NCBI GenBank assembly: GCA_002600635.1
Contig: CP021373.1
Location: forward strand, 62,001 to 126,000
Direction: 5' to 3'
Source of the DNA: Rhizobium sp. ACO-34A
Lineage (GTDB): Bacteria; Pseudomonadota; Alphaproteobacteria; Rhizobiales; Rhizobiaceae
DNA: 64,000 nucleotides
Shown here one piece after another: positions 1-8,471 of the stretch. The position numbers and the translations under genes were made by a program. The notes below the pieces were generated by a model. That model worked only from the letters and a program-made list of their open reading frames with translations. It had not been told where the DNA came from and ran no database searches. Position 1 is the stretch's first letter, and each line of letters begins with the position of its first letter.

Positions 1-364
1 CGCGGGCAATCGCCACCATGCCGTCGCGGAAGGCGGCGACTTCGGGAATGGCGGTGTCGAAGGTGGAGGGATCGATGCCGCGTTCCGCGAAAGTCTTCTC
101 GAAATAGGCGATCTGCTGGTTGGCCAATGCATCGAGCACGCCGATCAGCCAGCGCTTGCGGGCGATGGTGTCGGCCCTGGCGGCGGCGAAGGCGAAGATC
201 GAGATGGCGGCATCGACGAAATCGCCCTCGAATACGAGGTAGCGTTCGAACACCGCCTTGGGCAGCCGGTCGGCCTTGATGTCCTCGACGAAGCGGTGAT
301 GCACCATGGCGTCGAACACCGGCTGGTTCTCGCGCAGGATCTGCTCGGAAAGCGTCTCGGTCAT
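1..364 (-). CDS. TenA/THI-4 family protein (thiaminase II-like), 3' part cut by window edge
   Basis: The first 121 codons are present and read inward from an ATG at 364; the rest lies outside the window. The N-terminus (MTETLSEQILRENQPVF, then HHRFVEDIKADRLPKAVFER and YLVFEGDFVDAA) is the helical start of the TenA/PqqC fold, whose members hydrolyse degraded thiamin pyrimidines or have unknown amine-hydrolase roles. The start lies directly after the stop of the BtpA-family gene (366-368), so the two genes are almost certainly cotranscribed and translationally coupled. The association with BtpA and a sugar operon rather than thi genes leaves the substrate open. The active-site Cys region of TenA is not in the window, so activity cannot be judged. 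Confidence 0.75.
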   Translation of the reverse strand, partial: MTETLSEQILRENQPVFDAMVHHRFVEDIKADRLPKAVFERYLVFEGDFVDAAISIFAFAAARADTIARKRWLIGVLDALANQQIAYFEKTFAERGIDPSTFDTAIPEVAAFRDGMVAIAR

Positions 365-365
365 G

Positions 366-1208
366 TCAGGCCTCCAGAGCCGGGCGGGCAGCCTCGACGA
401 AGGCCTTGACGCGGGCCGGCTCCACCGGGTTCCACCACACGCCGTCGACTTTCAGCGACGAGGCGACGATGACGCCGCTGGTGCGCTTGAGGATCTCCAC
501 GACGTTGTCGTTGGTGACGCCGGAGCCGACCAGCAGCGGCAGGTGGGTCGCCTGGCCGATCTCCTCGATCTCCTCGATGGTGGCCGAATTGCCGGTGCGC
601 TGGCCGGTGGCGATCACCGCGTCGGCGTCGAAGAAGGCGAGATCGCGGGTCAGTTCGCCGATGGTGCGGTCGGCGGTGATCGCATGCGCGCCATGCTTCA
701 CATGGCTGTCGGCAAAGACCTTGATGTGCTCGGCGCGCAGCGCAGAACGGTAGCGCATGGCTTCCGCCGCGCGGCCTTCCATGAAGCCTTCATTGGCGAC
801 ATAGGCGTTGGCCCACTGGTTGACGCGGATGAACTTCGCACCGCCGGCCATGGCGATGGCGAATGCCGGGATCGGCGCATTTGCGAGCACGTTGACGCCG
901 AGCGGAACGCCGGTGGCGCGCGCGATGCGGTCCGTCACCACCGACATGAAGGCTGCGGTCTCAGGCCCGATATCCTCCGGCTTGGAGAAGGGGATGTCGC
1001 CGTGGTTTTCGACCATCAGGCCGTGCATGCCGCCTTCGACCAGAGCCTCGGCATCGCGCATGCAGGTATCGTAGATCGTGTCCATCGCCGCGCCGCGATA
1101 GCGCGGGGCGCCGGGAAAGGGCGGGCAATGGATCATGCCGATCAGCGCCTTGCCTGTGCCGAAGATTTCCCTTATGGCGCTCGAAATGTTGTCGGATATC
1201 TGTTGCAT
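366..1208 (-). CDS. BtpA/SgcQ family TIM-barrel protein
   Basis: The 280-residue product carries the family signature near the N-terminus (IGMIHCPPFPGAPRY) and the C-terminal GSGVTNDNVVEIL and SSLKVDG motifs of the BtpA/SgcQ family. Members are TIM-barrel proteins named after a cyanobacterial photosystem I biogenesis factor, but in heterotrophs they sit in sugar-utilisation loci such as sgc and their reaction is unknown. The gene lies between a PfkB kinase on the opposite strand and the TenA-like gene downstream (2 bp apart). A second BtpA-family gene occurs at 54425-55225, again with a sugar kinase. A catabolic role in a pentose- or nucleoside-like pathway is inference. Confidence 0.85.
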   Translation of the reverse strand: MQQISDNISSAIREIFGTGKALIGMIHCPPFPGAPRYRGAAMDTIYDTCMRDAEALVEGGMHGLMVENHGDIPFSKPEDIGPETAAFMSVVTDRIARATGVPLGVNVLANAPIPAFAIAMAGGAKFIRVNQWANAYVANEGFMEGRAAEAMRYRSALRAEHIKVFADSHVKHGAHAITADRTIGELTRDLAFFDADAVIATGQRTGNSATIEEIEEIGQATHLPLLVGSGVTNDNVVEILKRTSGVIVASSLKVDGVWWNPVEPARVKAFVEAARPALEA

Positions 1209-1250
1209 TTCCGTCCCTTCTTAAATCTCTCTCGGTCGAGAAGTCCCGCC

Positions 1251-2150
1251 ATGCGAGCCTATGTCATCGGTAACGTCGCCGTAGACGAAACCATCTCCGT
1301 ATCGTCCATGCCGGAGGCCGGAGCCTCCATCCTCGGTCGCGAGGAAACGCGCGACCTTGGCGGCAAGGGTGCCAACCAGGCGGTGGTGATGAGCCGTACC
1401 GGCCTTGCCACCACGCTTGTTTCAGCCGTGGGCGAGGATTTCCGCGCCCGGACCATTCGCGATCAGCTTGCCGAAGAGCCCGTCGATGCGCATCTCGTCG
1501 CAGTTGCCGGCCGCTCCAGCGATTTCTCCATCATCTTCACCACGCCCGATGGCGAAAACGCCATCGTCACCACCACCGAATCCGCCGGCTCGCTGACGCT
1601 TGCCGATGCCCTGCCCGTGCTCGACGCAGCAGCCAAGGGCGATCTCGTCGTGCTGCAGGGCAATCTCGGCGAGGACGCCACCCGCGATATTCTCCGGGAA
1701 GCGAAGGGACGCGGTCTTGTCACCGCCTTCAACCCCTCGCCTCTCAGGCCTTATTTCGCCGGCTTCTGGCCCTTCGTCGACATCGCCTTCCTGAACCGTG
1801 GCGAGGCCGAAAGCCTTGCCGGTTCGTCGGATGCATCCGCCGCAACCCGCCTGATCGAGGCGGGTGTCCGGCATGTGGTTCTCACCCTCGGTGCCGACGG
1901 CGCGCTGCTGGCGAGCCACGACAAGGCTGTCGCCGCAATTCCCGCCGTCGCCGCAAGGGCGATCGACACCACCGGCGCGGGCGATACCTTCATGGCCGTC
2001 GCGCTCGCCTCGGCGGCGCTGCGCGGGGTCGAACCCGATGCCCGCGCCATCGGCCATGCCGCGGCAGCCTCAGCCCTCACCGTCAGCCGTCGCGGCACCC
2101 GCCTCGCCTTCCCGACATCCGAAGAACTCGCGAAGATACTGGCCGTTTAG
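1251..2150 (+). CDS. PfkB-family carbohydrate kinase (ribokinase-like)
   Basis: The 299-residue protein is a ribokinase/PfkB-fold kinase. The sugar-binding motif GGKGANQ is at residues 38-44, and the C-terminal ATP/anion-hole motif DTTGAGDTF begins at residue 239, with the catalytic base Asp245. The ATG at 1251 is chosen because the first beta strand (MRAYVIGNVAVDE) starts there; an open frame continues far upstream but is antisense to the BtpA gene. It is divergent from BtpA (42 bp between starts) and convergent with the LacI-linked importer operon, so it probably phosphorylates the imported sugar or nucleoside. The substrate cannot be read from the sequence. Confidence 0.9.
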   Translation: MRAYVIGNVAVDETISVSSMPEAGASILGREETRDLGGKGANQAVVMSRTGLATTLVSAVGEDFRARTIRDQLAEEPVDAHLVAVAGRSSDFSIIFTTPDGENAIVTTTESAGSLTLADALPVLDAAAKGDLVVLQGNLGEDATRDILREAKGRGLVTAFNPSPLRPYFAGFWPFVDIAFLNRGEAESLAGSSDASAATRLIEAGVRHVVLTLGADGALLASHDKAVAAIPAVAARAIDTTGAGDTFMAVALASAALRGVEPDARAIGHAAAASALTVSRRGTRLAFPTSEELAKILAV

Positions 2151-2200
2151 AGCATTTCCGGACGCAAAACCGGTTCCCGCTTTTGCTGGAATTGCTCTGG
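2150..2200. repeat. Rhizobial short interspersed palindrome
   Basis: An imperfect palindrome just after the kinase stop starts with AGAGCATTTCCGG and ends with CTGGAATTGCTCTGG, so the arms pair as AGAGCA-TTCC/GGAA-TGCTCT. A related form lies at 39087-39130. Such elements are dispersed in Rhizobiaceae intergenic regions. Here it may end transcription between two convergent genes. Confidence 0.6.
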
Positions 2201-2204
2201 TAAC

Positions 2205-2339
2205 GGCCCCTCACCCCGCCTCCGCTTCGCTCGGCGCACCCTCTCCCCGCAAGCGGGGCGAGGGGGATCGGAGGCGTTGCGACCTGCTCCCTTCTTCCCG
2301 TTTACGGGGAGAAGGTGCCGGCAGGCGGATGAGGGGCAG
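2205..2339. repeat. RIME-like intergenic palindromes (two units)
   Basis: Two GC-rich hairpin units lie head to head between convergent genes. One contains CTCCCCGCAAGCGGGGCGAG (about 2242-2261); the other contains TTCCCGTTTACGGGGAGAAG followed by GTGCCGGCAGGCGGATGAGG. The pattern matches Rhizobium-specific intergenic mosaic elements. Related units are at 31964, 48953 and 51950. No coding potential is apparent. Confidence 0.65.
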
Positions 2340-2366
2340 GAATGCGGCGTCTCATCCTTGCGCGGG

Positions 2367-3137
2367 TTACTTCTTTTCGTTCAGCCAGCCGAGGATGTTC
2401 TTCCAGAGGCGGCCATAGCCTTCCCATTCGCAGAATGCGGGCGAGAGCCAGTGCGGGCCGATATCCGAGGTCCAGACCGCGGAGCGGCCCTTGCCGAAGG
2501 TGCCGGTGACGAGCAGCGGATGGCCGCCCTGGTCTTCCGGCAGGCGGGCGACGACTTCGACGTCGGCGCGCTCGCGCACCTCGACCTCGTTGACGCCGAG
2601 CAGCAGCGGCCATTCGCCTGATATCCCGGCAACCGTCGGGTGGTCGGCCCTGGTGATGACCGGTGCGGTGCCTTCCGGAATTTCGACGCGGTCGTCATAG
2701 GGCAGGCAGGTGACGGGCAGCACGTCCTCGACCGGCGTGCGGCGCCAGCGAGCCTTGCCGTCGATGCCCTGGAAGGAGAAGTAGCCGCCGACCATCAGCA
2801 GGCTGCCGCCCTTTTCCACCCATGCCTTGATGAGCTTGAGGCGGTTCGGAACCGTCTTCGAATGCAGCCATACGGCCGGCGGCAGCAGCAGCGAGTTGGC
2901 GCCGATGTCCGAGAGGATGATGGTGTCGTAGGCGTCGAGGCCTTCCATCTCGAAGGGGAACTTCTCCACCGCGTCATGGGCGGTCATGTAGGTCAGCTCG
3001 AATTCGCTGCCTTCCAGCGCCTTGACCAGCGGTTCCGCGCCGAGGTGGAAGGTCACGCTGCCGAACTGGTCGAAGCCTTTGTAATGGGTGGCGGAGCTGA
3101 TCCAGCTTTCGCCGACGAGAAGGACTTTCTTGGTCAT
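2367..3137 (-). CDS. Class I glutamine amidotransferase-like protein (DUF1355-type)
   Basis: The 256-residue cytoplasmic protein begins with a Rossmann-like strand (TKKVLLVGESW) and has the layout of the putative glutamine amidotransferase family formerly called DUF1355: YDTIILSDIGANSLLLPP, GGSLLMVGGYFSFQG and FGKGRSAVWTSDIGPHW. No GATase nucleophile elbow (GxCxG) is visible, so true glutaminase activity is doubtful. It is the last gene of the LacI-linked operon, 32 bp after the phosphotriesterase homologue. Homologues occur in sugar-catabolic operons of rhizobia; the function is unknown. Confidence 0.75.
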   Translation of the reverse strand: MTKKVLLVGESWISSATHYKGFDQFGSVTFHLGAEPLVKALEGSEFELTYMTAHDAVEKFPFEMEGLDAYDTIILSDIGANSLLLPPAVWLHSKTVPNRLKLIKAWVEKGGSLLMVGGYFSFQGIDGKARWRRTPVEDVLPVTCLPYDDRVEIPEGTAPVITRADHPTVAGISGEWPLLLGVNEVEVRERADVEVVARLPEDQGGHPLLVTGTFGKGRSAVWTSDIGPHWLSPAFCEWEGYGRLWKNILGWLNEKK

Positions 3138-3169
3138 GTTCTTTCCGTTTCTGAATTCGTTTGGCGGTA

Positions 3170-4237
3170 TCAGGCTTTCGCCGCAAACACCGATCTCGGA
3201 TTGTCCCGCATGAGGATGTCGAGTTGCGCGTCGTCCAGTCCGTGCCGCTTCAGCCGCGGCAGGAAATGCCTGAGGATGTAGGCATAGCCGTTACCCCCAT
3301 AGCGCGTCAGCATCATCTTCAGGAAGACGTCGTGAGACAGCAGGATGCGGTCGATATGGCCCCGTTCGACAAGCTTGACGATGGCGCGGGCGGCCTCCTC
3401 GTCGCTCGGGCACTGCACCTGTTGGTCGGCATAGAAGAAATCCATGCCGATCATGTCGTATTCGATGAAGGCCCCGCGTGCGGCAAGCTCGCTCTGGTAG
3501 GCGAGATCCTCATGCGAGGGGTTCATGTGGCAGAGCACGGTGTGGCGGAGATCCGCCCCTTCGGCTTCTGCGATGTCGAGCACCTTGTGGCCGAGCCGGA
3601 ACCAGCCCGGCAGGTGCACCATCAGCGGCAGGCCGGTGCGGCCTTGCGCCCTCGCCGCGGCCCTGAGCGACTTTTCCTCCTCGGCCGTGAAATCGGAGGA
3701 AACCCCGATCTCGCCGATGAGGCCGATTTTGACATCGGTGCCGTCGACGCCGACATTCGCCTCGTGGACGATTTCGTCGGCGATCTGGTCGATCGTCATC
3801 CCGGCCACCTTGGCCGGGTGGGAGGAGCCGAGGTAATAGCCGGCGCCCATGACGATGTTGAGCCCGGAGGCTTTCGAGATGCGCCTGAGCGCCGCCGGGT
3901 CGCGGCCGATGCCCTGGCAGGTCGGTTCGACCACGGTATGGCCGCCCTCGCGGGCGAAGTCCTTGAGTTCCGTGATTGCCAGCGGCTCGTCGTCAAGCGT
4001 GATGTTGTGCTTGTTGACGAAGGGATCCTGGCGAAGCTCGCCGAGGATTTCCATGCAGACGAAGCCCTCGGCGAGATATTGCCGCTCCGGCGTCTTCGGC
4101 GCATGCCACCAGCAGCGGCAGTCGTTGAGGATATGCTCGTGCATCAGGGTGACGCCCAGCGCGGAAGCCGGGATCGGCCCCGCCACCGTCATCACCTTGC
4201 CGGAACGCACATGGGCTTCGGAAAGCTCGCTCGCCAC
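3170..4237 (-). CDS. Phosphotriesterase-family metal-dependent hydrolase (Php-like)
   Basis: The 355-residue amidohydrolase-superfamily protein keeps the PTE metal ligands: the HxH pair at His33/His35 (LMHEHIL), His208, His237 (LCHMNPSH) and Asp303 (LLSHD). At the position where phosphotriesterase and most lactonases carry a carboxylated Lys, it has Glu176 (GLIGEIG), as in the Php subgroup. Real substrates of this family are often lactones or sugar-derived esters; organophosphate activity is not implied. It is the gene after the importer permease (7 bp gap) in the LacI operon, so it probably acts on the imported compound or its oxidised lactone. Confidence 0.85.
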   Translation of the reverse strand: MASELSEAHVRSGKVMTVAGPIPASALGVTLMHEHILNDCRCWWHAPKTPERQYLAEGFVCMEILGELRQDPFVNKHNITLDDEPLAITELKDFAREGGHTVVEPTCQGIGRDPAALRRISKASGLNIVMGAGYYLGSSHPAKVAGMTIDQIADEIVHEANVGVDGTDVKIGLIGEIGVSSDFTAEEEKSLRAAARAQGRTGLPLMVHLPGWFRLGHKVLDIAEAEGADLRHTVLCHMNPSHEDLAYQSELAARGAFIEYDMIGMDFFYADQQVQCPSDEEAARAIVKLVERGHIDRILLSHDVFLKMMLTRYGGNGYAYILRHFLPRLKRHGLDDAQLDILMRDNPRSVFAAKA

Positions 4238-4244
4238 GGCCGCC

Positions 4245-5246
4245 TCACTTCTTCTTTCCGCCGAAGCGGAAATTGGTGGTGAAGATGCGGGTGTTGAGCC
4301 AGATCGCCACCAGGATGATCGCGCCCGTCACGATCTGCGTGAAGAAGGGCGATATATGCATGAGGATCAGGCCGTTGCCGATCACGGCGATGGTCAGCGT
4401 TCCGAGGATGGTGCCGAGAATGCTGCCGCGTCCGCCCATCAGCGAGGTGCCGCCGAGAACGACCGCCGCGACCACCTGCAGTTCGAAGCCGACGGCGGCG
4501 TTGGACGAGCCGGAGCCGAGACGGGCCGCGATCAGCAGGCCTGCCAGCGCACAGGCGATGCCCGAGACCATGTAGACCGATGACAGGATCCACTTCGCCG
4601 GCATGCCGACGCGCCGCGCCGCTTCGAGATTGGAGCCGACCGCCACGACCTGACGGCCGTATTTGGTCGATGCGATCACCACATAGCCGATGAGCGCCAC
4701 GCCGACCGCGATCAGCGCCGGAACCGGAAAGCCGAAGACTTCGCCCCGACCCAGCGCGAAGAAGCCCGGCACGTTGTTGATCGGAATGGAATAGCCCTGC
4801 GTCAGATAGAGCGCGAAGCCGCGCAGGATCGACAGGCCCGCAAGCGTGACGATGAAGGACGGGATGCCCTGATAGGCGACGAACCAGCCCTGCGCCATGC
4901 CAAGTGCCGCGCCGAACACGATCATGCCGACGACGACGACGGGCCAGGGAAAGCCCATGGCGAGAACCAGCGCCGCGACCGCATTGATCAGCGCCACCTG
5001 CGAACCGACCGACAGGTCGATGCCGCCGGTGATGATGACGAAGGTCATGGCGATGGCGACGACGAGGATCGGCGCTGCCTGCCGCAGGACGTTGAGGATG
5101 TTGCCGGCGGTCAGGAAGGTGTCCGTGGTTGCCGAGAAGAACAGGAAACAGACGGCGAAGAACACGGCGATGGACACCACCTGCGCATGTTCGGAGAGAA
5201 AATCGGCGACGGGCGAGCCGGCCGCGCGTTCGGTATAGGCGCTCAA
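4245..5246 (-). CDS. Sugar ABC transporter permease (RbsC type)
   Basis: The 333-residue integral membrane protein has about 8-10 hydrophobic segments and the BPD_transp_2 signatures FVIITGGIDLSVGS and GSNLEAARRVGMP (the EAA-like loop that contacts the ATPase), as in ribose/xylose-class importers. Its start codon overlaps the stop of the ATPase gene by 4 bp (5243-5246). It ends in a KKK tail. Together with the next two genes it forms a CUT2-type importer. Confidence 0.92.
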   Translation of the reverse strand: MSAYTERAAGSPVADFLSEHAQVVSIAVFFAVCFLFFSATTDTFLTAGNILNVLRQAAPILVVAIAMTFVIITGGIDLSVGSQVALINAVAALVLAMGFPWPVVVVGMIVFGAALGMAQGWFVAYQGIPSFIVTLAGLSILRGFALYLTQGYSIPINNVPGFFALGRGEVFGFPVPALIAVGVALIGYVVIASTKYGRQVVAVGSNLEAARRVGMPAKWILSSVYMVSGIACALAGLLIAARLGSGSSNAAVGFELQVVAAVVLGGTSLMGGRGSILGTILGTLTIAVIGNGLILMHISPFFTQIVTGAIILVAIWLNTRIFTTNFRFGGKKK

Positions 5247-6055
5247 TGCTTCCCCCCGACGATCAGTTGCACGAGATCCTGGAGATCGGTCTTGCCGATG
5301 TCGCGTTCCGCCACCTTGGTGCCCTCATACATGACGGCGATGCGGTCGCAGACGCGGAAGAGATCCTGCAGGCGGTGAGTGATGAGGATGACCGAGACGC
5401 CCTTGGCCTTGACCCGGTTGATCAGCGCCAGAACGGCCTCGACTTCCGCCACGGCGAGCGCCGATGTCGGCTCGTCCATGATCAGCACCTTGGGATTGAA
5501 GGAGGCGGCGCGGGCAATGGCGATGGCCTGACGCTGGCCGCCGGAAAGCTTCTCGACGCGGGCGCCAAGACGCGGAATGCGGATTTCCAGCGCGTCCAGC
5601 ATGGCGCGGGCCTCTTCCATCATCCGGGGACGGTCGAGAAAGGGACCCCTGGTCAGCTCGCGGCCGAGGAAGAGATTGCCGACCACGTCGATATGGTCGC
5701 ACAGGCTGAGGTCCTGAAACACCATCTCGATGTTGCGGTCGCGGGCATCTGCGGGGCCGGTGAAGCGGACGTCCTTGCCCTCGAGCGTGATCGAGCCGTC
5801 ATCTGGGATATAGGTGCCGGAGATGATCTTGGTCAGCGTCGACTTGCCGGCCGCGTTGTCGCCGACGAGGCCGAGGCATTCGCCGGAATAGATGTCGAGA
5901 TCGACGCCGCGCAGCGCCTGGTGGGAACCGAAGGTCTTGCGGATGCCGCGAAGCGAAATGCGGGGCTTGCGCGCTCCGTCTGCGCCGGGTTCCCGGGGGA
6001 GATTGTCTCCCCCGGTCCCTGCGACAGCGGTTGGGTGCTGTCCTTCACCTGTCAT
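5243..6055 (-). CDS. Sugar ABC transporter ATP-binding protein (single-domain, CUT2 type)
   Basis: The 270-residue single nucleotide-binding domain has Walker A GDNAAGKST, signature LSGGQRQAIAIARA, and Walker B VLIMDEPTSAL. RbsA/XylG-type ATPases usually have two tandem domains of about 500 residues; this one has only one, as in the FrcA/YphE-like group of rhizobia. The ATG at 6055 overlaps the stop of the binding-protein gene (ATGA), which fixes the start. The first about 30 residues, rich in Gly and Pro, precede the domain. Confidence 0.92.
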   Translation of the reverse strand: MTGEGQHPTAVAGTGGDNLPREPGADGARKPRISLRGIRKTFGSHQALRGVDLDIYSGECLGLVGDNAAGKSTLTKIISGTYIPDDGSITLEGKDVRFTGPADARDRNIEMVFQDLSLCDHIDVVGNLFLGRELTRGPFLDRPRMMEEARAMLDALEIRIPRLGARVEKLSGGQRQAIAIARAASFNPKVLIMDEPTSALAVAEVEAVLALINRVKAKGVSVILITHRLQDLFRVCDRIAVMYEGTKVAERDIGKTDLQDLVQLIVGGKH

Positions 6056-7005
6056 TTGAAGATCGCCCGGTAGGGTTCGACGTTGTCCTTGGTAACGATC
6101 GTGACCGGAACCGAGATCGTCTTCTCGACCGTGCCGCCGCCGGCAAGCGTCTTCAGCGCGTCGACGGCAGCGCCGCCCATGGCCGACGGATCCTGCTGGA
6201 TGACGGCGGTGACGTAACCGGCGTCGATGCCGGCGATCGCCTGGGCCGTGAGGTCCCAACCGAAGACCTTGACGTCCTTCTGCTTGCCCTGGCTTTCGAC
6301 AGCGGCGATGGCGCCCATCAGGGCCGGCTCGCCGGTGGCGTAGACGGCGTTCATGTCCGGGTTGCCGGTGATCAGGTTTTCGGCGGCTGCGAGTGCGTTG
6401 TCCTGAATGTTCTGGCCATCGACGACGCCGGCCGTGGAGACGCCTTCAGCGCCGGTCACGGTCTTTTCGAAGCCTTCCTGGCGAACGTTCTGGATGAAGG
6501 AGTTCAGCGCGCCGACCACGCCGTACTTCACCTTGCCGTCCATGCTGGCCTTGACGTAGTCGAGGAAGAAGGCGCCCATGTCGGCGCCTGCCTTGGCGTT
6601 GTCGACGCCGATCTGCGCCTTCTGCGGGCCTTCCGGCAGGATGGCGTCGATGGCGACGACCGGGATGCCGGCGGCGTCGGCCTGCTGCACGGCCGGCATG
6701 ATGCCGTTGACGTCGATGGCGACGACGGCGATGCCGTCAACCTTCTGCTGGATATAGGTCTCGATGGCGCTGTTCTGGGCGGCCGGATCGTTGTTGGCGT
6801 TGAAGATCACCAGCTTTGCGCCGGCGGCATCGGCGGCCTTCTGGGCGCCTTCGTTCATCTGGTTGAAGAACAGGGCCTGCTGGTTGATCTGGATGAGGGC
6901 GAAGGTCTTCTGCGCGTCCTGGGCGAAGGCCGTGCCGAACGACAGTCCGGTGAAGGCGGTGGCGGCGAGGGCGGCGGTAAATGTCCTGCGTTTCAAGCTG
7001 TTCAT
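6052..7005 (-). CDS. Periplasmic sugar-binding protein (ribose/D-allose-like, LacI-fold)
   Basis: The 317-residue precursor starts with an export signal (MNSLKRRTFTAALAATAF, cleavage predicted after AFAQ, about residue 29), followed by a type I periplasmic binding fold: FALIQINQQALFFNQMNEG, then VDGIAVVAIDVNGI and VYATGEPALMGAI. The ATG at 7005 follows an AGAGGATG ribosome-binding site. It lies 37 bp downstream of the lacI-type gene on the same strand and heads the transporter genes. The ligand is not identifiable; the neighbouring PfkB kinase points to a pentose or nucleoside-like sugar. Confidence 0.92.
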   Translation of the reverse strand: MNSLKRRTFTAALAATAFTGLSFGTAFAQDAQKTFALIQINQQALFFNQMNEGAQKAADAAGAKLVIFNANNDPAAQNSAIETYIQQKVDGIAVVAIDVNGIMPAVQQADAAGIPVVAIDAILPEGPQKAQIGVDNAKAGADMGAFFLDYVKASMDGKVKYGVVGALNSFIQNVRQEGFEKTVTGAEGVSTAGVVDGQNIQDNALAAAENLITGNPDMNAVYATGEPALMGAIAAVESQGKQKDVKVFGWDLTAQAIAGIDAGYVTAVIQQDPSAMGGAAVDALKTLAGGGTVEKTISVPVTIVTKDNVEPYRAIFK

Positions 7006-7042
7006 GAGTTCATCCTCTGGTTGGTGGGCTTTTACGTTGCAT

Positions 7043-8068
7043 TTATGGTTTCGACGGCGGCGCAACGGAGTTCCGCACGACGATTTCGATGGGCAGCAGC
7101 TCTTCGGAGGTGAAGTCCTCGCGCTGCTGCCAGTCTGTCTCGAGGAGAAGGGATAGCGCCCGCTCGCCGATCGCCCGGACAGGCTGGCGGATGGCGGTGA
7201 GCGGCGGCGCGAAGAGATGGAGCGGTCCCACATCGTCGAAGCCGACGATGGAGACCTCACCGGGGATGGAGACGCCCTGCCCGCGCAGGACCTCGATGAG
7301 GCCGATGGCGATTTCGTCGGAACTGGCGAAGATCGCGGTGGCCGGCTTTCCCTCGTCGAGGAAGCGCCGGCCGGCGGCACGGCCGAACTCGACGGTATAA
7401 TCGCCCTCGTAGCGAATGAGACCGTCGATGCCCGTGCCATGCTCGATCATGGCCCGTTCGAGGCCCTTGTAGCGGCGCCTCGTGCTGATCATTTCCTGCG
7501 GTCCGCCGATATAGAGCACCCGGGCGTGGCCATACTCGGCCAGATGCCGGCCGGCGAGATACCCGCCCTGCTCGTTATCGCAGAAAAGTTTCGGCACCAT
7601 GGCGTTCGGCACGTCTTCGTCGACGACGACGACCTTGCCGGTCTGGTTGATGAGCGCCGCCAGTTCCCCGTCGTCGGGATGGTTCGTCACGAAGACGAGG
7701 CCGTCGACATGGTTGCGCCCGAGCGACCTCAGATAGGCGATCTCGCGGCCGGGACGGTTGAGCGTCGCATGCAGCGAAAGCGCCAGGCCGCGCTTGTCGG
7801 CCTCCTCTTCGATGGTCGCCACCAGCGTGGCGAAGAAGGGGTTGGCGATATCGGGAACCACGAGACCGATGGTATCCGACCGTCCCCGGCTCAAGCGCCG
7901 GGCGTGCGGGTTCGGCTCGTATTTGAGGTCCTGGATGGCCTTGTCGATCCTGAGCTTCGTCTCGGGCGGAAGCTGCAGCGAGCCGTTGAGCATGCGCGAA
8001 ACCGTGGCAACGGAGACGCCGGCCGCGTCCGCGACATCCTTGAGACTGGTGGCCCGTTTATTCGACAT
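7043..8068 (-). CDS. LacI-family transcriptional regulator
   Basis: The 341-residue protein has the N-terminal LacI helix-turn-helix (SLKDVADAAGVSVATVSRMLNG, with hinge helix HARRLSRGRSDTIGLVVPD) and a type I binding-protein effector domain (GFDDVGPLHLFAPPLTAIRQP). An ATG at 8080 is also in frame, but the one at 8068 (MSNKRATSLKDV) gives the usual short lead before the HTH. It is the first gene of the importer operon and has a strong palindromic operator 33 bp upstream of its start, so it probably represses itself and the importer and is released by the imported sugar. Confidence 0.93.
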   Translation of the reverse strand: MSNKRATSLKDVADAAGVSVATVSRMLNGSLQLPPETKLRIDKAIQDLKYEPNPHARRLSRGRSDTIGLVVPDIANPFFATLVATIEEEADKRGLALSLHATLNRPGREIAYLRSLGRNHVDGLVFVTNHPDDGELAALINQTGKVVVVDEDVPNAMVPKLFCDNEQGGYLAGRHLAEYGHARVLYIGGPQEMISTRRRYKGLERAMIEHGTGIDGLIRYEGDYTVEFGRAAGRRFLDEGKPATAIFASSDEIAIGLIEVLRGQGVSIPGEVSIVGFDDVGPLHLFAPPLTAIRQPVRAIGERALSLLLETDWQQREDFTSEELLPIEIVVRNSVAPPSKP

Positions 8069-8100
8069 GGCGTCTCGCAAACCTTCGGTTCGGTGTTTTT

Positions 8101-8127
8101 GTAAAGCGATTTACTAAACCGCTTTAC
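8101..8127. promoter_or_regulatory. Candidate LacI-family operator
   Basis: A perfect 8-bp inverted repeat, GTAAAGCG at 8101-8108 and CGCTTTAC at 8120-8127, has two nested smaller palindromes (GTAAAGCGATTTAC and TAAACCGCTTTA). TAAACCG-type half-sites with a central CG are typical of LacI-family operators. It lies directly upstream of the regulator, where it would cover the operon promoter. Confidence 0.75.
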
Positions 8128-8407
8128 CGTGATGTCTGCCCGGCTTTCTGTCAAGTAGCCCGCATGGGGAAAATCCCGTGAAAATCGACTGGAAATCGAT
8201 GGGGCGATCCGGGCGGATTGCCGGTTATGGGAGAGGCTGGAAGAGCGGGAAAGGCCGTGGAAATCCGGGGCGAAAGCCCGCCCTGCTGGCCGGCTGAAAG
8301 GGCGCTGCGCGCGTCATGGCCAGGGTTTGAGGCGTAACGGATGTGCCGGGAAAATTTTCGTGATGCCGGTCAGCTGACCGGCTGGCCCGGTCTTCGTGCC
8401 GGAAGGC
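8128..8407. other. Intergenic region between lacI-type gene and cyd locus, no gene seen
   Basis: The region between the LacI start (8068) and cydX stop (8472) is about 400 bp. Apart from the operator and the hairpin at 8408, it contains a short GCCGGTCAGCTGACCGGC palindrome near 8365. No open frame here has convincing codon use or a family match. Confidence 0.6.
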
Positions 8408-8440
8408 GTGCGGCGGGGAAGTCAGGCTTTCCCGCCGCAC
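8408..8440 (-). terminator. Putative hairpin terminator of the cyd operon
   Basis: A strong GC stem is formed by GTGCGGCGGG (8408) and CCCGCCGCAC (8431-8440), with AAAGCC/TTC-rich loop sequence. It sits about 30 bp past the cydX stop on the minus strand. There is no clear U tract, so it may act as an mRNA 3' stabiliser rather than an efficient intrinsic terminator. Confidence 0.5.
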
Positions 8441-8471
8441 GGAGTTTCTGTTCAGGGAGCGCGCTGTCGCG

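Noticed and set aside
366..1208. Photosystem I biogenesis factor
   Set aside because: The family is named BtpA, but no photosynthesis gene is in the window; the context is sugar catabolism.
306..1250. N-terminal extension of the PfkB kinase frame
   Set aside because: It overlaps the BtpA gene in antisense and adds non-conserved sequence; the kinase fold begins exactly at the ATG at 1251.
3170..4237. Organophosphate-degrading phosphotriesterase
   Set aside because: The bridging carboxylated Lys is Glu176, as in the Php group, so organophosphate hydrolysis is not supported.
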